Part shown: positions 34,650-43,869 of the stretch, in pieces
Layout of the letters: each line of letters begins with the position of its first letter
How positions within the stretch are numbered: position 1 is the first letter of the stretch
NCBI GenBank assembly: GCA_902362775.1
Contig: CABIXV010000003.1
Span: 248,001-312,000 of the forward strand
Source of the DNA: Clostridiales bacterium
GTDB lineage: Bacteria; Bacillota; Clostridia; Oscillospirales; Oscillospiraceae
Length of the DNA stretch: 64,000 nt
Direction: 5' to 3'
The notes under the pieces: generated by a model
Seen by the model: the letters and a program-made list of their open reading frames with translations, nothing else
Database searches by the model: none
What the model was told of the DNA's origin: nothing
Translations under genes and position numbers: made by a program

Positions 34650-34705
34650 CCTCCCGCCCCAGTGATACTGTGTTTCCAGTATCTCCGGGGCGGAGGGTTT
34701 CATAC
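34650..34705 (-). promoter_or_regulatory. sigG leader: ribosome-site hairpin with internal SigF-like promoter
   Basis: On the minus strand CCTCCGCCCC (34696-34687) pairs with GGGGCGGGAGG (34660-34650), which contains the sigG ribosome binding site; an inner GATACTG/CAGTATC closes the stem and five T follow. GTATG (34705-34701) and GGAGATACTG (34686-34677) fit a SigF/SigG-type promoter (GGNNANANTR) with a spacer of 14, slightly short. RNA from it would start near 34670 and lack the 5' arm. Confidence 0.65.
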
Positions 34706-34776
34706 GGGGTCAATGGCCCTTAAATTTTTTATCGTCTGACCCTTTTCGATGGATTTTGCTCTGATGTACGATACAG

Positions 34777-35241
34777 TTACATCTCAGATGGCCACGCCGT
34801 CGGATCATATAGCCAACTCTCCAAATTTTCCTCGTCCATGACCCGAAGGCCCGCCTCTGCCAACAGACGGGCCGTGACGCCCCATCCGGCCTTGATGGTG
34901 TGGGTAAAGCTGCCGTCATAGATTTCGCCGCAGCCACAGGACGGAGATCTGGCTTTGAGCACCGCCACCGTGCAGCTATGCTCTCTTGCGATTTTAAGGG
35001 CCGCCTCTGCCCCCGCCCGATATGCGTCGGTGACATCCTCTCCATCTTCGGTGATGACCCTACCATCCGCCTGCACCTCGGCCGGCGCCCTGGGAGTGTC
35101 CAGACCTCCTAGCACCTCAGGACACACCGGGACCAGCGTATGTCCCGCTTTGTGCAGCTCGATGACTTGGCGGTCCAGACGGCTGCAGCCGTCATACCGA
35201 CAGGGTTCCCCTAAAAAACAGTAGCTCACCAAAATATTCAT
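34777..35241 (-). CDS. DUF523 family protein
   Basis: 154 residues with the DUF523 pattern: an early SYCFLGEPCRYDG, PVCPEVLGGLDTPRAPAE, and KARSPSCGCGEIYDGSF with conserved cysteines. Family function is unknown; the cysteine pattern suggests a metal or Fe-S site. It overlaps the DUF3795 gene by four bases (ATGA), so the two are cotranscribed. ATG 35241. Full family length. Confidence 0.88.
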   Translation of the reverse strand: MNILVSYCFLGEPCRYDGCSRLDRQVIELHKAGHTLVPVCPEVLGGLDTPRAPAEVQADGRVITEDGEDVTDAYRAGAEAALKIAREHSCTVAVLKARSPSCGCGEIYDGSFTHTIKAGWGVTARLLAEAGLRVMDEENLESWLYDPTAWPSEM

Positions 35242-35810
35242 AAATGCTTCCCTCTACTTCTTCTCTTTTGTTTTTTATTCAGCTTCAGTACTAACCCCTG
35301 TTGCTCTGCGATTTTCTGAAGGGCCTGTGTCATACAGGCCGCACGCTCCTTTTCAGACATCTCTTTTGTGGAAAGGGAAGTCACTTGCTGGACAGCATGG
35401 CGCAGGTCATCCAGCTCCAACAGGTAGACCGCTGTGGTGTAAAAGCTTTTCTTCCGTCCGTCGTTCCATTCCCCTACTAGCAGTTCCAAAATAGCCCGCT
35501 TCTCCTCCAGCTCCCGCACATAGGTTTCCGGCCCCAGTTCACGGACTCTGTCCAGGTCTGCGCTCCTGCGCCGTGTGGGCACAAAAGAATCATAGTCCCC
35601 CATCCCCTCATAGAGTTCACAGGGGTATTGTTCACAGCGGTAACAGAAATCACCGATATTTCGCTCCCGGGCACACCGGGCACGGGGACAGCTCTGATTT
35701 CCCTCTCCCCCGCCACATCCGGGACACCAGCCTCCGATGTTCATAGGGCAGAGCAGGCAGTTCAGGCCACATAACGCTACTTGAGGATAGGTTCTATAAA
35801 AGTCCTTCAT
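35238..35810 (-). CDS. DUF3795 cysteine-rich protein
   Basis: 190 residues. The first 70 hold thirteen cysteines in paired CxxC-like arrangements (CGLNCLLC, CPGCGGG, CPRARC, CYRCEQYPC), as in DUF3795 proteins, likely binding zinc or iron. The rest is helical with a basic C-terminus. Of two adjacent ATGs the second (35810) is seven bases from AAGGAGG. Function unknown; coupled with DUF523. Confidence 0.85.
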   Translation of the reverse strand: MKDFYRTYPQVALCGLNCLLCPMNIGGWCPGCGGGEGNQSCPRARCARERNIGDFCYRCEQYPCELYEGMGDYDSFVPTRRRSADLDRVRELGPETYVRELEEKRAILELLVGEWNDGRKKSFYTTAVYLLELDDLRHAVQQVTSLSTKEMSEKERAACMTQALQKIAEQQGLVLKLNKKQKRRSRGKHL

Positions 35811-35831
35811 CATGCCCCCTCCTTTTCTATC

Positions 35832-35862
35832 AAAAAAGCGGCCCGCCAGTCGGCGGGCCGCT
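35832..35862 (-). terminator. Terminator after ireB
   Basis: AGCGGCCCGCC/GGCGGGCCGCT (11 bp, 4-base loop) followed on the minus strand by six T. Confidence 0.88.
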
Positions 35863-35871
35863 GTGCGGTCA

Positions 35872-36123
35872 TCAGTGTGTCAGATAATATTTGACCAAGG
35901 TCTGGAGCAGCTCATCCCGGTCCACTTTGCGGATTAAAGCTCTGGCATTGTTGTGGTTGGTAATATAGGTGGGGTCCTCAGACAAAATATAGCCCACAAT
36001 CTGGTTAATGGGGTTATACCCCTTCTCCTGCAGCGCCTGATAGACAGAGGCCAAGATGGCCTTGATCTCCAGGTCCCGCTGGTCCCCCAGACTAAATTTT
36101 CTGGTAAAATCCATTTCTTCCAT
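35872..36123 (-). CDS. ireB: IreB family regulatory phosphoprotein (UPF0297)
   Basis: 83 residues; typical IreB sequence with [19 protein letters not shown] at the N-terminus, [18 protein letters not shown] in the middle and [16 protein letters not shown] at the end. In Enterococcus, IreB is a substrate of the Ser/Thr kinase IreK and affects cephalosporin resistance. ATG 36123 with AGGAGGTG upstream is preferred over an upstream start. In many Firmicutes it is followed by ruvX (yrrK) and yrzB; here it stands alone between terminators. Confidence 0.92.
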   Translation of the reverse strand: MEEMDFTRKFSLGDQRDLEIKAILASVYQALQEKGYNPINQIVGYILSEDPTYITNHNNARALIRKVDRDELLQTLVKYYLTH

Positions 36124-36218
36124 TCTGGGCACCTCCTGTCTAAAAACCTAATAATAGTCTACTCTAAAAAGTCGCTCCTGTAAAGGGGCACAAGGCAAAT
36201 TTAATAAAAATGAAATAT

Positions 36219-37433
36219 TTATACCCTAGACAGCTCCGTTTTTCCCACCATACCGGCTGCAGCCAGCTGCAGGATGGCGGACAGCGCCGCCAGATAAAAG
36301 ACGTACTGGACTCCCCAGCCCTCCCAGATCAGCCCCATGATGGGCGAGGCGACAATGGCCATCACATGGTCTACACTGAGTCCCACAGACAGTGTCTGGG
36401 TCACCTCCCCCGGGTCCAATGCCATGGAACGCATCATGAAAGAATGGACCATATTGAACTGCTCAAACAGGACACAGAGGATATAGGCCGCGAACACCAG
36501 CCAGGTCTGCCAGCCGCCGGAAGAGAAAGCTCCACCAGCCAGTTGCCCCGCCAGCAGGCCCATAGCAGTGAATGACAGGACAATATACCCGGCCTCCAGC
36601 CAGAGCATCCTGCGCACCCCCATCCGGTCCAGCAGGCGGCCAATCAGGGGAGCAAACCAGGTCCCCACAAAGTGGACCACAATGGTTAGCAGGGCGACCG
36701 TATCCGCCCCCTGACCCAGCAGGTTGATGATGACCCATGGCGCAAAGACAATTTTGATTCGCTTCTGGCAGCCGTAGGCCAAAGTAACCATGTAATAGGG
36801 CATATAGGCACGCCGGAATAAAAGTTTATGACTTTTCACATGGCCGCTCTGCCGGGGTATGCTAACTGCCATCCGGGCCAGCAATACTACCGCTGCCGCT
36901 GTGGCCGCCGCCCCAATGGCAAAGGGCAGGATAAAGCCCTCCCCAAAGTGGAACACGCCGAACCGGAATCCTAAAAAGACCATCAGCGCCGCCGCCATGG
37001 AAAAGAATGTGTTGACTCCTTTGAACTTTCCAAAGGCTGTCCCCACTTTCCCCTTTTCCGCCAGATCCATGGAGATGGCATCATTCAAAGGCATGAACAG
37101 GTGCATTCCCAAGGAATGGATAAACAGGAAAACCAGCATCACCCCATAGCTGGGGCTAAACAGACCCATGACAACCAAACCGGTCAACAGCAGCAGCTGC
37201 GCCACTACCGACATCCACAGGCTGCCCAGAGATCCCAGCGCCGCCACCAGTGCCATGCACAGTACCCCGGGGCTCTCCCTGGGGATCTCAATGAATCCGC
37301 GCTGGATCGAATCGATATGATAGACCTCATTAAAATAATTGGAAAAAATACTGCTTCCCAGGCCATTGGCCAAAGCGGTAAGGGCAATCACCAGGGTAAA
37401 CAGCCGGACCGCCCGCTTTTTCGATGGTTCCAT
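36219..37433 (-). CDS. MFS-family transporter
   Basis: 404 residues with 12 predicted membrane segments in two halves and a basic loop (about residues 195-215) between them. The region with LLDRMGVRRMLWLEAGYIVL looks like the MFS motif A equivalent of the second half. The substrate cannot be read from the sequence. ATG 37433 with GAGGGAG upstream. No neighbour hints at its role. Confidence 0.85.
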   Translation of the reverse strand: MEPSKKRAVRLFTLVIALTALANGLGSSIFSNYFNEVYHIDSIQRGFIEIPRESPGVLCMALVAALGSLGSLWMSVVAQLLLLTGLVVMGLFSPSYGVMLVFLFIHSLGMHLFMPLNDAISMDLAEKGKVGTAFGKFKGVNTFFSMAAALMVFLGFRFGVFHFGEGFILPFAIGAAATAAAVVLLARMAVSIPRQSGHVKSHKLLFRRAYMPYYMVTLAYGCQKRIKIVFAPWVIINLLGQGADTVALLTIVVHFVGTWFAPLIGRLLDRMGVRRMLWLEAGYIVLSFTAMGLLAGQLAGGAFSSGGWQTWLVFAAYILCVLFEQFNMVHSFMMRSMALDPGEVTQTLSVGLSVDHVMAIVASPIMGLIWEGWGVQYVFYLAALSAILQLAAAGMVGKTELSRV

Positions 37434-37494
37434 CTCTCCCACTCCCTCTATTCAGTCCACCGCCTGTCATCCGGTCTGCTGTCCGTATCCTGGG

Positions 37495-40212
37495 TTATAG
37501 GGTATCCTCTTCCGCTCGGTCCAGACACTCCTCCACGTCAAAGGGCGGATCGACCTGGGTGCTGTCTAAATCGGTTCGATCTGGTATTTCCGCTTCTGTC
37601 TGAGGAGGAGGCGCCCCGACCCCCTGCCGATACTTCAGCTCCTGCCACTGCTCCTTCGTAATCAAAACCTGGCGGGGTTTGCTGCCCTCAAAGGGACCTA
37701 CAATCCCCTTTTCCTCCAGCTGGTCCACCAGGCGGGCAGCACGGGCATAGCCCAGCTTCAGTCGGCGCTGGAGCATGGAAACAGAGGCCATCCCTGTTTC
37801 CACCACAACCTCCGCCGCCGCATCGATGAGCTCGTCATACTCATCACTGACCTCATCCGGAGCGGAGCCGCCTACACCTTTTGTTCCCTTCTCCTTCTCG
37901 GCGGCGTGCTGCTCGATCTCCTGCATGACGTTGTCATCATACTGGGCGGAGCCGCTGCGTTTGACAAACTCTACTACGGAAGCGACCTCCTGGTCGCTAA
38001 TCAGGCAACCCTGTACACGGGTTGGCTTCCCGGCGCCCAGCGGGAAATAGAGCATATCCCCCCGGCCGACCAGCTTTTCTGCGCCAGTAATGTCCAAAAT
38101 AATGCGTGACTCCAGGCTGGAGGCCACGGCAAAGGCGATCCGACTTGGTATATTGGCCTTCATCAGACCAGTGATGACGTCAGCAGAGGGGCGCTGGGTG
38201 GCAATAATCAGGTGCATACCGCTGGCACGGCCCATCTGAGCCACCCGGCAGATAGACTCCTCCACTTCCTTCGCCGCCACTAGCATCAGGTCGGCCAGCT
38301 CGTCGATGATGACCACAATCTGGGGCATTTTTTCCATTCCCTCGGTCTTTGCGGCCTTAGCATTGTACGAAGCCAGGTCCCGCACGCCAACTTCGGCAAA
38401 GGAGCGGTATCGCTTCATCATTTCCGTGACTGCCCATTGAAGGGCGCCCGCCGCTTTCTTGGGATCTGTGACCACGGGAATCAACAGATGGGGGATCCCG
38501 TTGTAGATGCCCAGCTCTACCATCTTGGGATCCACCATGATCAGACGGACTTCCTCTGGAGTGGCCTTATACAACAGGGAGATGATCAGAGAATTGGTAC
38601 ACACCGACTTACCGGAGCCTGTCGTACCCGCAATGAGCAGGTGGGGCATCTTGGCGATGTTTCCGACGATACAGTTTCCTCCAATGTCCTTGCCCACGGC
38701 AAAGGATACCTTAGAGGCGCTGTTTGTGAAGGCGGTAGAGCCGATGACCGAGTGGATATTGACCGGGGAAACCAGCTTATTGGGCACCTCAATCCCGACC
38801 ATGGATATCTGGTCTGGGATTGGGGCGATGCGGACCCCTGTTGCGCCCAACGCCAAGGCGATATCGTCCGCCAGATTGGTCAGCTTGTTCAGCCGGACTC
38901 CCTGGTCCAGTTCCAGCTCATACCGGGTCACAGAGGGGCCCCTTGTCACGTTGACGATGTTGGCGTCGATTCCAAAGGAGTGGATCGTATCAGCGAGGCG
39001 CTGCCTGTTGGCGTTGAGTTCCACCAGCGCCTCGCCACCAATATCTCCTGTCCCCTCAGTGAGCAGGGATAGAGGCGGATACTGGTAAGGCGGGCTGCCC
39101 TGGTCCATGGTTTCCTGGATATCCTGTGCCACCTGAACTGCCGCTTCTTCCGCCTCCTGGCGGGTCACCTTTTGTGGCTGCTCGTCCTTCCGTGGAGTGG
39201 GCGGCACCGCAGGCCGCTCCTCTGGTACGGACGGCGGCGCCACAGTGACCGGCGGGACCACCGGGATCGGCCGGGGCCGCTCTGCCGCGGGGGCAGGCGG
39301 CTGTTCCTCTACAGCCTCGGGCTCTGCTGTCGGGGGAACGCTCTCCTGCTCTGTAGACCCCTTCAGCAGTTGGTCGGGGGCAGGCACACGGGCCTTGCGG
39401 TCAAAAAATCCCAGCCGTTTCTTCTCCTGGGGGGCCGGCGGTTCTTTCCCCACCAACGGTCCCTCATCCACAGGGATATCGATTTCAGAGCGGCGCGTCC
39501 GGGTCTGGGACAGCGATTCCGCCGCCCTCTCTCCCTGGCGCTCCTCAGTCCGGCTCCGGCGTGGCTGCTCCGGCTCTGGCTCATATTCATATTTCGGCCG
39601 GTTAAAGACCCAGTCCGCCACATCCACCAGAGAACGGTCAAAGGCGGCCAGTCCCATCAGAATCGCTCCCATGGCAAAGATGATCGTGGAGCCCAAGCTG
39701 GTAAACAGGGATACACAGGCCTGGGCCAGCACACCGGCCAGCACACCACCGGATCTCATCGCCTCGCCGCTGTTCCACAACTCCTTGACCAGCGCACCGT
39801 TCCAAGGAAGCGGATCTGACAGCATACCATGGAATACGCCCGCCGCCATCAGGGGCAGGAGGAGGGCGCAGGTCAGCCTTAGACGGACCGGCCGTCCACG
39901 GTGGAACGCCAGGATATAGGCTCCCAAAAGCAAAGCGGGAGGGACCAGCCAAAAGCCATAGCCTACCAGTCCCTTGACCAGCCCCACAAAGAAGGTGATG
40001 AAAATCGCCTCCATTTTGAAGTATCCAAAGGAGGAGAAGATCGCCAGGAGCAGGCAGACCACCGCCCCTACCTCACGCCGGAACGGGCGGTGGGAGGAAG
40101 TGTCGGCACGGCTACTCTTGGCCGCTGGCTTGGATCTTGCCGCTGAAGTAGTCCGTTTTCCGCCGGAGGAGGCCGACCGTCCCCCTCCGGATCTCTTTTG
40201 TGTCGTTGCCAT
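37495..40212 (-). CDS. ftsK: FtsK/SpoIIIE DNA translocase
   Basis: 905 residues: a basic N-terminus, four membrane segments (about residues 48-195), a long Pro/Glu/Arg-rich linker (about 205-395), the motor with Walker A AGTTGSGKS (about 530) and Walker B VVIIDELADLM, then the gamma winged helix (about 800-860, MLQRRLKLGYARAARLVDQLE). The acidic tail after the gamma domain is longer than usual. It pumps chromosomal DNA through the closing or polar septum and into the forespore in spore formers. It follows uppP by 29 bases. Confidence 0.95.
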   Translation of the reverse strand: MATTQKRSGGGRSASSGGKRTTSAARSKPAAKSSRADTSSHRPFRREVGAVVCLLLAIFSSFGYFKMEAIFITFFVGLVKGLVGYGFWLVPPALLLGAYILAFHRGRPVRLRLTCALLLPLMAAGVFHGMLSDPLPWNGALVKELWNSGEAMRSGGVLAGVLAQACVSLFTSLGSTIIFAMGAILMGLAAFDRSLVDVADWVFNRPKYEYEPEPEQPRRSRTEERQGERAAESLSQTRTRRSEIDIPVDEGPLVGKEPPAPQEKKRLGFFDRKARVPAPDQLLKGSTEQESVPPTAEPEAVEEQPPAPAAERPRPIPVVPPVTVAPPSVPEERPAVPPTPRKDEQPQKVTRQEAEEAAVQVAQDIQETMDQGSPPYQYPPLSLLTEGTGDIGGEALVELNANRQRLADTIHSFGIDANIVNVTRGPSVTRYELELDQGVRLNKLTNLADDIALALGATGVRIAPIPDQISMVGIEVPNKLVSPVNIHSVIGSTAFTNSASKVSFAVGKDIGGNCIVGNIAKMPHLLIAGTTGSGKSVCTNSLIISLLYKATPEEVRLIMVDPKMVELGIYNGIPHLLIPVVTDPKKAAGALQWAVTEMMKRYRSFAEVGVRDLASYNAKAAKTEGMEKMPQIVVIIDELADLMLVAAKEVEESICRVAQMGRASGMHLIIATQRPSADVITGLMKANIPSRIAFAVASSLESRIILDITGAEKLVGRGDMLYFPLGAGKPTRVQGCLISDQEVASVVEFVKRSGSAQYDDNVMQEIEQHAAEKEKGTKGVGGSAPDEVSDEYDELIDAAAEVVVETGMASVSMLQRRLKLGYARAARLVDQLEEKGIVGPFEGSKPRQVLITKEQWQELKYRQGVGAPPPQTEAEIPDRTDLDSTQVDPPFDVEECLDRAEEDTL

Positions 40213-40241
40213 TCTTAAAGGTTCCTACCTTTCCAGGAAAA

Positions 40242-41099
40242 TCAGATCGTACCCGACGTTAGCGTCCACCCCATGGCGCATAGGACCAGAGAGAGCAGGC
40301 CGGCGCCCCAGCAATAGTAGGCAAACGCGCCAAACTTGCCCTTGGATGCCAACAGGTTGACCAGTCCGATGGAGAAATAGCCCACCACGCCGGCGATGAC
40401 CATACCCATCAGGTATATGGGTAGTCTCCCTTCCGGCAGACCGCCTTCCATCTCCAGAACGTCCTTGACCTCCAGGATCGTCGCGCCCAGCACTGCGGGC
40501 AGAGACATAAGGAAAGAGTAGCGCACGGCAAATTTGCGGTCGAATCCTCTGGCCATACCGGCGGAGATGGTACAACCGGAGCGGGACAGCCCTGGGATGG
40601 TGGCAAAGCCCTGGGCCACGCCCACCAGCAATACGTCCTTCAGGGTGGCGTTTCGGGCGTTCTTCCTTCCGCCCGCCATTCGGTCAGAACAGAAGAGGAT
40701 ACAGCCTGTCACCAGCAGAGCACAGCTGACAAAATAAGGATTGGATCCAAGAGCCTCCACCTTATTTTTGATCAGCAGCACCGCAAAGAGCGGCAGCGTA
40801 CCGACGATGACCAGGAGGACCAGCCGGCGCGCCTCCGGTGGATTACCAGGGGAAGGATGGCGGGAAAAAAGAGCCGCGATCCCTCGAAAAAACTCAACGA
40901 TCATTTCCGCTACATCCTGGAAGTAGTAGATGCACACAGCCAGCAGAGTGGCAAAGTGGAGCAGTACGTTGAACAAATTATCTGGCTCCGCCAGGCCAAA
41001 AAAATGCTGAAACAAGGTCAGGTGCCCAGAGCTGGAGATAGGCAGGAACTCAGCTACGCCCTGGACAAACCCCAGAATAGCGGACATAGGATAGGTCAA
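40242..41099 (-). CDS. uppP: Undecaprenyl-diphosphatase
   Basis: 285 residues, about eight membrane segments, with the two BacA/UppP motifs GVAEFLPISSSGHL (about residues 14-27) and PGLSRSGCTIS (about 170-180). It recycles the lipid carrier of cell-wall synthesis and gives bacitracin tolerance. The TTG at 41099 with AGGAGG upstream is chosen; an ATG four codons later would be further from the site. It sits between tepA and ftsK. Confidence 0.95.
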   Translation of the reverse strand: MTYPMSAILGFVQGVAEFLPISSSGHLTLFQHFFGLAEPDNLFNVLLHFATLLAVCIYYFQDVAEMIVEFFRGIAALFSRHPSPGNPPEARRLVLLVIVGTLPLFAVLLIKNKVEALGSNPYFVSCALLVTGCILFCSDRMAGGRKNARNATLKDVLLVGVAQGFATIPGLSRSGCTISAGMARGFDRKFAVRYSFLMSLPAVLGATILEVKDVLEMEGGLPEGRLPIYLMGMVIAGVVGYFSIGLVNLLASKGKFGAFAYYCWGAGLLSLVLCAMGWTLTSGTI

Positions 41100-41201
41100 T
41101 GTATTTACCTCCTAAATGGCAAGAAGCCAATAAAATCACTGATACTATATTAACACAACAGGACAGGAAATTCCAGTCTTTTTCATTTGCATTATGTAAA
41201 T

Positions 41202-41221
41202 GGGCGGGATCACTCCCGCCC
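41202..41221 (-). terminator. Hairpin at the tepA stop codon
   Basis: GGGCGGGA/TCCCGCCC (8 bp, 4-base loop) overlapping the tepA stop. The following T content is low, so read-through into uppP is likely. Confidence 0.45.
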
Positions 41222-41926
41222 GCCTGTTTCTATTGCTTGCTTTCTATCCTCTATCATCCCATGCAGGCAGGACAGCGCGTCAGACAGCCCGCCAATCTGG
41301 TCAATCAGCCCAAGTTCCACCGCCTCCTCGCCGTAGATCACACTGCCTACGTCGGCGGCCAGTTCCCCTGTCTGAAGCATCAGTTTGGTCAGCGCCTCCC
41401 GCTTGATCCCGCTGTTGGCGGTTATAAATTGTGTGATACGATCCTGAATGCGCTCAAAATAATAGAACGTCTGGGGTACACCGATGACCAAGCCGTTGAG
41501 CCGAACTGGGTGGATCGTCATAGCAGCCGAGGGCGCAATGAAAGACCGTTTGGCCGAAACCGCCAGCGGAACCCCGATCGAGTGGCTCCCGCCCAGCACA
41601 AGGGAAACGGTCGGCTTAGACATAGAGGCGATAAGTTCCGAAATGGCCAGCCCAGCCTCCACATCTCCCCCGCCGTTATTCAGTAAGATGAGCAGTCCAT
41701 CTATCTGGGGGCTCTCCTCCACTGTGGCCAGCAGAGGGAGAACATGCTCGTACTTCGTACTCTTGCTGCTGGGGGGCAGCATCTGGTGGCCCTCGATCTG
41801 TCCCACGATAGTCAGCACGTAGATGGTCCCTTTGTCCGTCTGAATCAGGGAGGACCCCAGATCTATGATCGGCTGTATGATCGGTTCGCTCGTCTGCTGT
41901 TCCTCTTTCTCCTGAGATTCATCCAT
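41210..41926 (-). CDS. tepA: TepA-like Clp protease family protein
   Basis: 238 residues with the ClpP fold motifs LLNNGGGDVEAG, GGSHSIGVPLA (nucleophile serine about residue 116) and MTIHPVRL (histidine about 139), and an acidic Glu/Gln-rich N-terminus. The closest known type is TepA/YmfB of Bacillus, named for protein export and also linked to spore protein degradation. ATG 41926 is chosen with GGAGGGG upstream; a GTG nine bases earlier would be too close. In Bacillus tepA also lies near spoIIIE, which supports the name. Confidence 0.85.
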   Translation of the reverse strand: MDESQEKEEQQTSEPIIQPIIDLGSSLIQTDKGTIYVLTIVGQIEGHQMLPPSSKSTKYEHVLPLLATVEESPQIDGLLILLNNGGGDVEAGLAISELIASMSKPTVSLVLGGSHSIGVPLAVSAKRSFIAPSAAMTIHPVRLNGLVIGVPQTFYYFERIQDRITQFITANSGIKREALTKLMLQTGELAADVGSVIYGEEAVELGLIDQIGGLSDALSCLHGMIEDRKQAIETGGRE

Positions 41927-42014
41927 AATAAGCACCCCTCCTATGAAAACTCCTTTCTAGGTTGTACTGTAAGAGCCTTTCTTAGTCAAAAACCGCTTCT
42001 CTACTTTTCGTAGG

Positions 42015-42043
42015 TTGCTTTTTGCGGCGGCAATGCTCATAAT
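42015..42043 (+). promoter_or_regulatory. Promoter of the XRE/lipoprotein operon
   Basis: TTGCTT (42015-42020) and CATAAT (42038-42043), 17-base spacer, 25 bases before the start codon. Confidence 0.55.
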
Positions 42044-42068
42044 AGAGAAAGATCAAGGAGGTCATCCC

Positions 42069-42650
42069 ATGGATAACATACGCTTTGGGGCCTTTGTGGC
42101 CCAGTTGAGGAAAGAACAGGGCCTGACCCAGAAGGAGTTGGCAGACCGGCTCAATGTCACAGACAAGGCCGTGTCCAAATGGGAGACTGGAAAGGGGTTT
42201 CCTGACGTAAAGCTTCTGGAATCTCTGGCCCAGGCCCTCGGCATCTCACTTGTAGAGCTGATACGAGGAGAAAAAGACCCCAGGGACAGCTTGACAGCTA
42301 CCGAAGCGGAGGCTGTTGTTTCTCAGGCTATGGACCAGTCCCAGAGGATCACCGCCCGCCGGTATCTGAAGCTGCTGCGTTGGCTGCTGACCTCCATCGC
42401 GGCAATATGCGCTGTTGGCCCTCTGACTCAACTGGCGCTTGCCTTGGAGTTATTCTTCACGGGATCTAAGCTTTTTGCCACAGGGACTTCCCACATGGGA
42501 CACATCGGCGGGGTGGATGGCCCCACCTCTATTTTTGTGTCCTCCGCACCCCTTCCCACCTGGCTGTCTGTCGGGCTGCCCACTTTGCTTCTGGTCCTCT
42601 GTATTATTCTGGCCTTCCGAGTCTGGAAATTAGAAAGGAAATTGAAATGA
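42069..42650 (+). CDS. XRE-family regulator with C-terminal membrane segments
   Basis: 193 residues from ATG 42069 with AAGGAGG upstream. Helix-turn-helix at about residues 8-60, with LTQKELADRLNVTDKAVSKWETG. Two hydrophobic segments follow (about 100-125 and 158-180), ending in a basic tail. It overlaps the following lipoprotein gene by four bases, so the pair may form a membrane signalling unit, with the lipoprotein sensing outside and the regulator inside. That is inference. Confidence 0.85.
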   Translation: MDNIRFGAFVAQLRKEQGLTQKELADRLNVTDKAVSKWETGKGFPDVKLLESLAQALGISLVELIRGEKDPRDSLTATEAEAVVSQAMDQSQRITARRYLKLLRWLLTSIAAICAVGPLTQLALALELFFTGSKLFATGTSHMGHIGGVDGPTSIFVSSAPLPTWLSVGLPTLLLVLCIILAFRVWKLERKLK

Positions 42651-43078
42651 GAAATTGGATACGAGCCATACTTGTCCCCTTATCGACGCTGGCCATCCTG
42701 TTGCTGGCCGCCTGTGGCCAACAGACTGTTGGCAGCGCCACTTCCCCTCCCACCTTGACTCCCGCCAATCAATGGCCGAACAACCGCTTTACCCAATCCA
42801 TACCCAAACCTCCCTCTGGCACCGTGACCGCCGTCTCCGAGGGCAACTCAGCCGGCTGTCAAATCTTTGCGGTCTATCTGGATGATATTGGTGAGGCCGA
42901 GGTTGACGCCTACCTCCAAGCGGTCCAGGAAGCCGGGTTTCAGAGCGTACATGATACCCTTGGTATTGCCACGGAAAATGCGGTTGCGCTTGGAGAGCTC
43001 TTTTATAATGGGGAGGTTTCCCTCAGCGTTGCCGCTTCAGGCAGCTCACTTAGCCTTGCTGTCTCCCTTCCGGAATAG
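42647..43078 (+). CDS. Small lipoprotein of unknown function
   Basis: 143 residues with a type II signal peptide: basic MRNWIR, hydrophobic core and lipobox LLAAC with C23. After a Thr/Pro/Asn-rich spacer a domain of about 85 residues follows (CQIFAVYLDDIGEAEVDAYL, then FYNGEVSLSVAASGSSLSLAVSL). Start ATG 42647 overlaps the regulator gene. No known domain assigned with confidence. The 100 bases after it are non-coding. Confidence 0.8.
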   Translation: MRNWIRAILVPLSTLAILLLAACGQQTVGSATSPPTLTPANQWPNNRFTQSIPKPPSGTVTAVSEGNSAGCQIFAVYLDDIGEAEVDAYLQAVQEAGFQSVHDTLGIATENAVALGELFYNGEVSLSVAASGSSLSLAVSLPE

Positions 43079-43178
43079 GAGCCTTGTCCTTTTTGATAAC
43101 TGCCAGACCGGGCAAAACAACCCAGGCACGATGGCAACACAGTTCACTCGTAATGAGCAGATCCATTTTTAGGGCTGT

Positions 43179-43850
43179 CTAGTACTGCTTCACGCCCTCT
43201 CGCAATGTTGCTCCCGCCCATTGAAGCAGGAGGGCGCTGTCTTTTTCCAGATCAGGCCCCTCTCCGGCCCGGAACGCCAGAACCCGCTCCAGCACCGACC
43301 GCTCCTCTCCAGTTAGCTCCAGCCACAGCTCTCGATGTTTTTTGACGTACACCCCGGTTTTCAGCCAATATATCGCCTGAAGGGTGAAAGCGGCGGATTT
43401 ATAAAGCGCGGCCAGCAGCGCCTCATCTCGCTCGTGAAGATAATTATGGACACAGCCGTGGTATAAATTGCACAGGCCAGTATGGACTGCCCGACTGGCG
43501 TCCTCTCTGGCGAATGTCCCCCGTAAAAATTCCAAATCTCCCACAACAGGGGCTGTGTCGTGATAAAACTGGAACAGGTCGCCCGGTTCCCAGGCCAGCA
43601 GCTCTTCCTTTCCAGATACGAAGCCACAAAGCAGCTCCCGGCAGGGCAGGTTAGCCACTACCCGGCGATACCTGTGCAAGTCCTCCAGCTCCACCCGGTC
43701 CAGTACGACTACCATGTCGATATCGCTGTCTTCCCTCTCCTCACCTCGCCCACGGCTGCCTTGCAGTCCGATACAGACGATCCGGCCTCCAAACTCGTCT
43801 TTCACCGCTTGGCAAAATTGGGCCATCCAGGCTTTTTCATCCAATTTCAT
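43179..43850 (-). CDS. Nucleotidyltransferase-domain protein
   Basis: 223 residues; Pol-beta-type nucleotidyltransferase fold with GLQGSRGRGEEREDSDIDMVV (the GS motif and D-x-D, about residues 29-48). A helical C-terminal part (about 120-220) resembles HEPN or aminoglycoside adenylyltransferase C-domains. Substrate unknown; it could modify an antibiotic, a protein or RNA. ATG 43850 with AAGGAGGT upstream. It follows the M18 aminopeptidase on the same strand after 70 bases. Confidence 0.8.
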   Translation of the reverse strand: MKLDEKAWMAQFCQAVKDEFGGRIVCIGLQGSRGRGEEREDSDIDMVVVLDRVELEDLHRYRRVVANLPCRELLCGFVSGKEELLAWEPGDLFQFYHDTAPVVGDLEFLRGTFAREDASRAVHTGLCNLYHGCVHNYLHERDEALLAALYKSAAFTLQAIYWLKTGVYVKKHRELWLELTGEERSVLERVLAFRAGEGPDLEKDSALLLQWAGATLREGVKQY

Positions 43851-43869
43851 AGATACCTCCTTAGGACAG

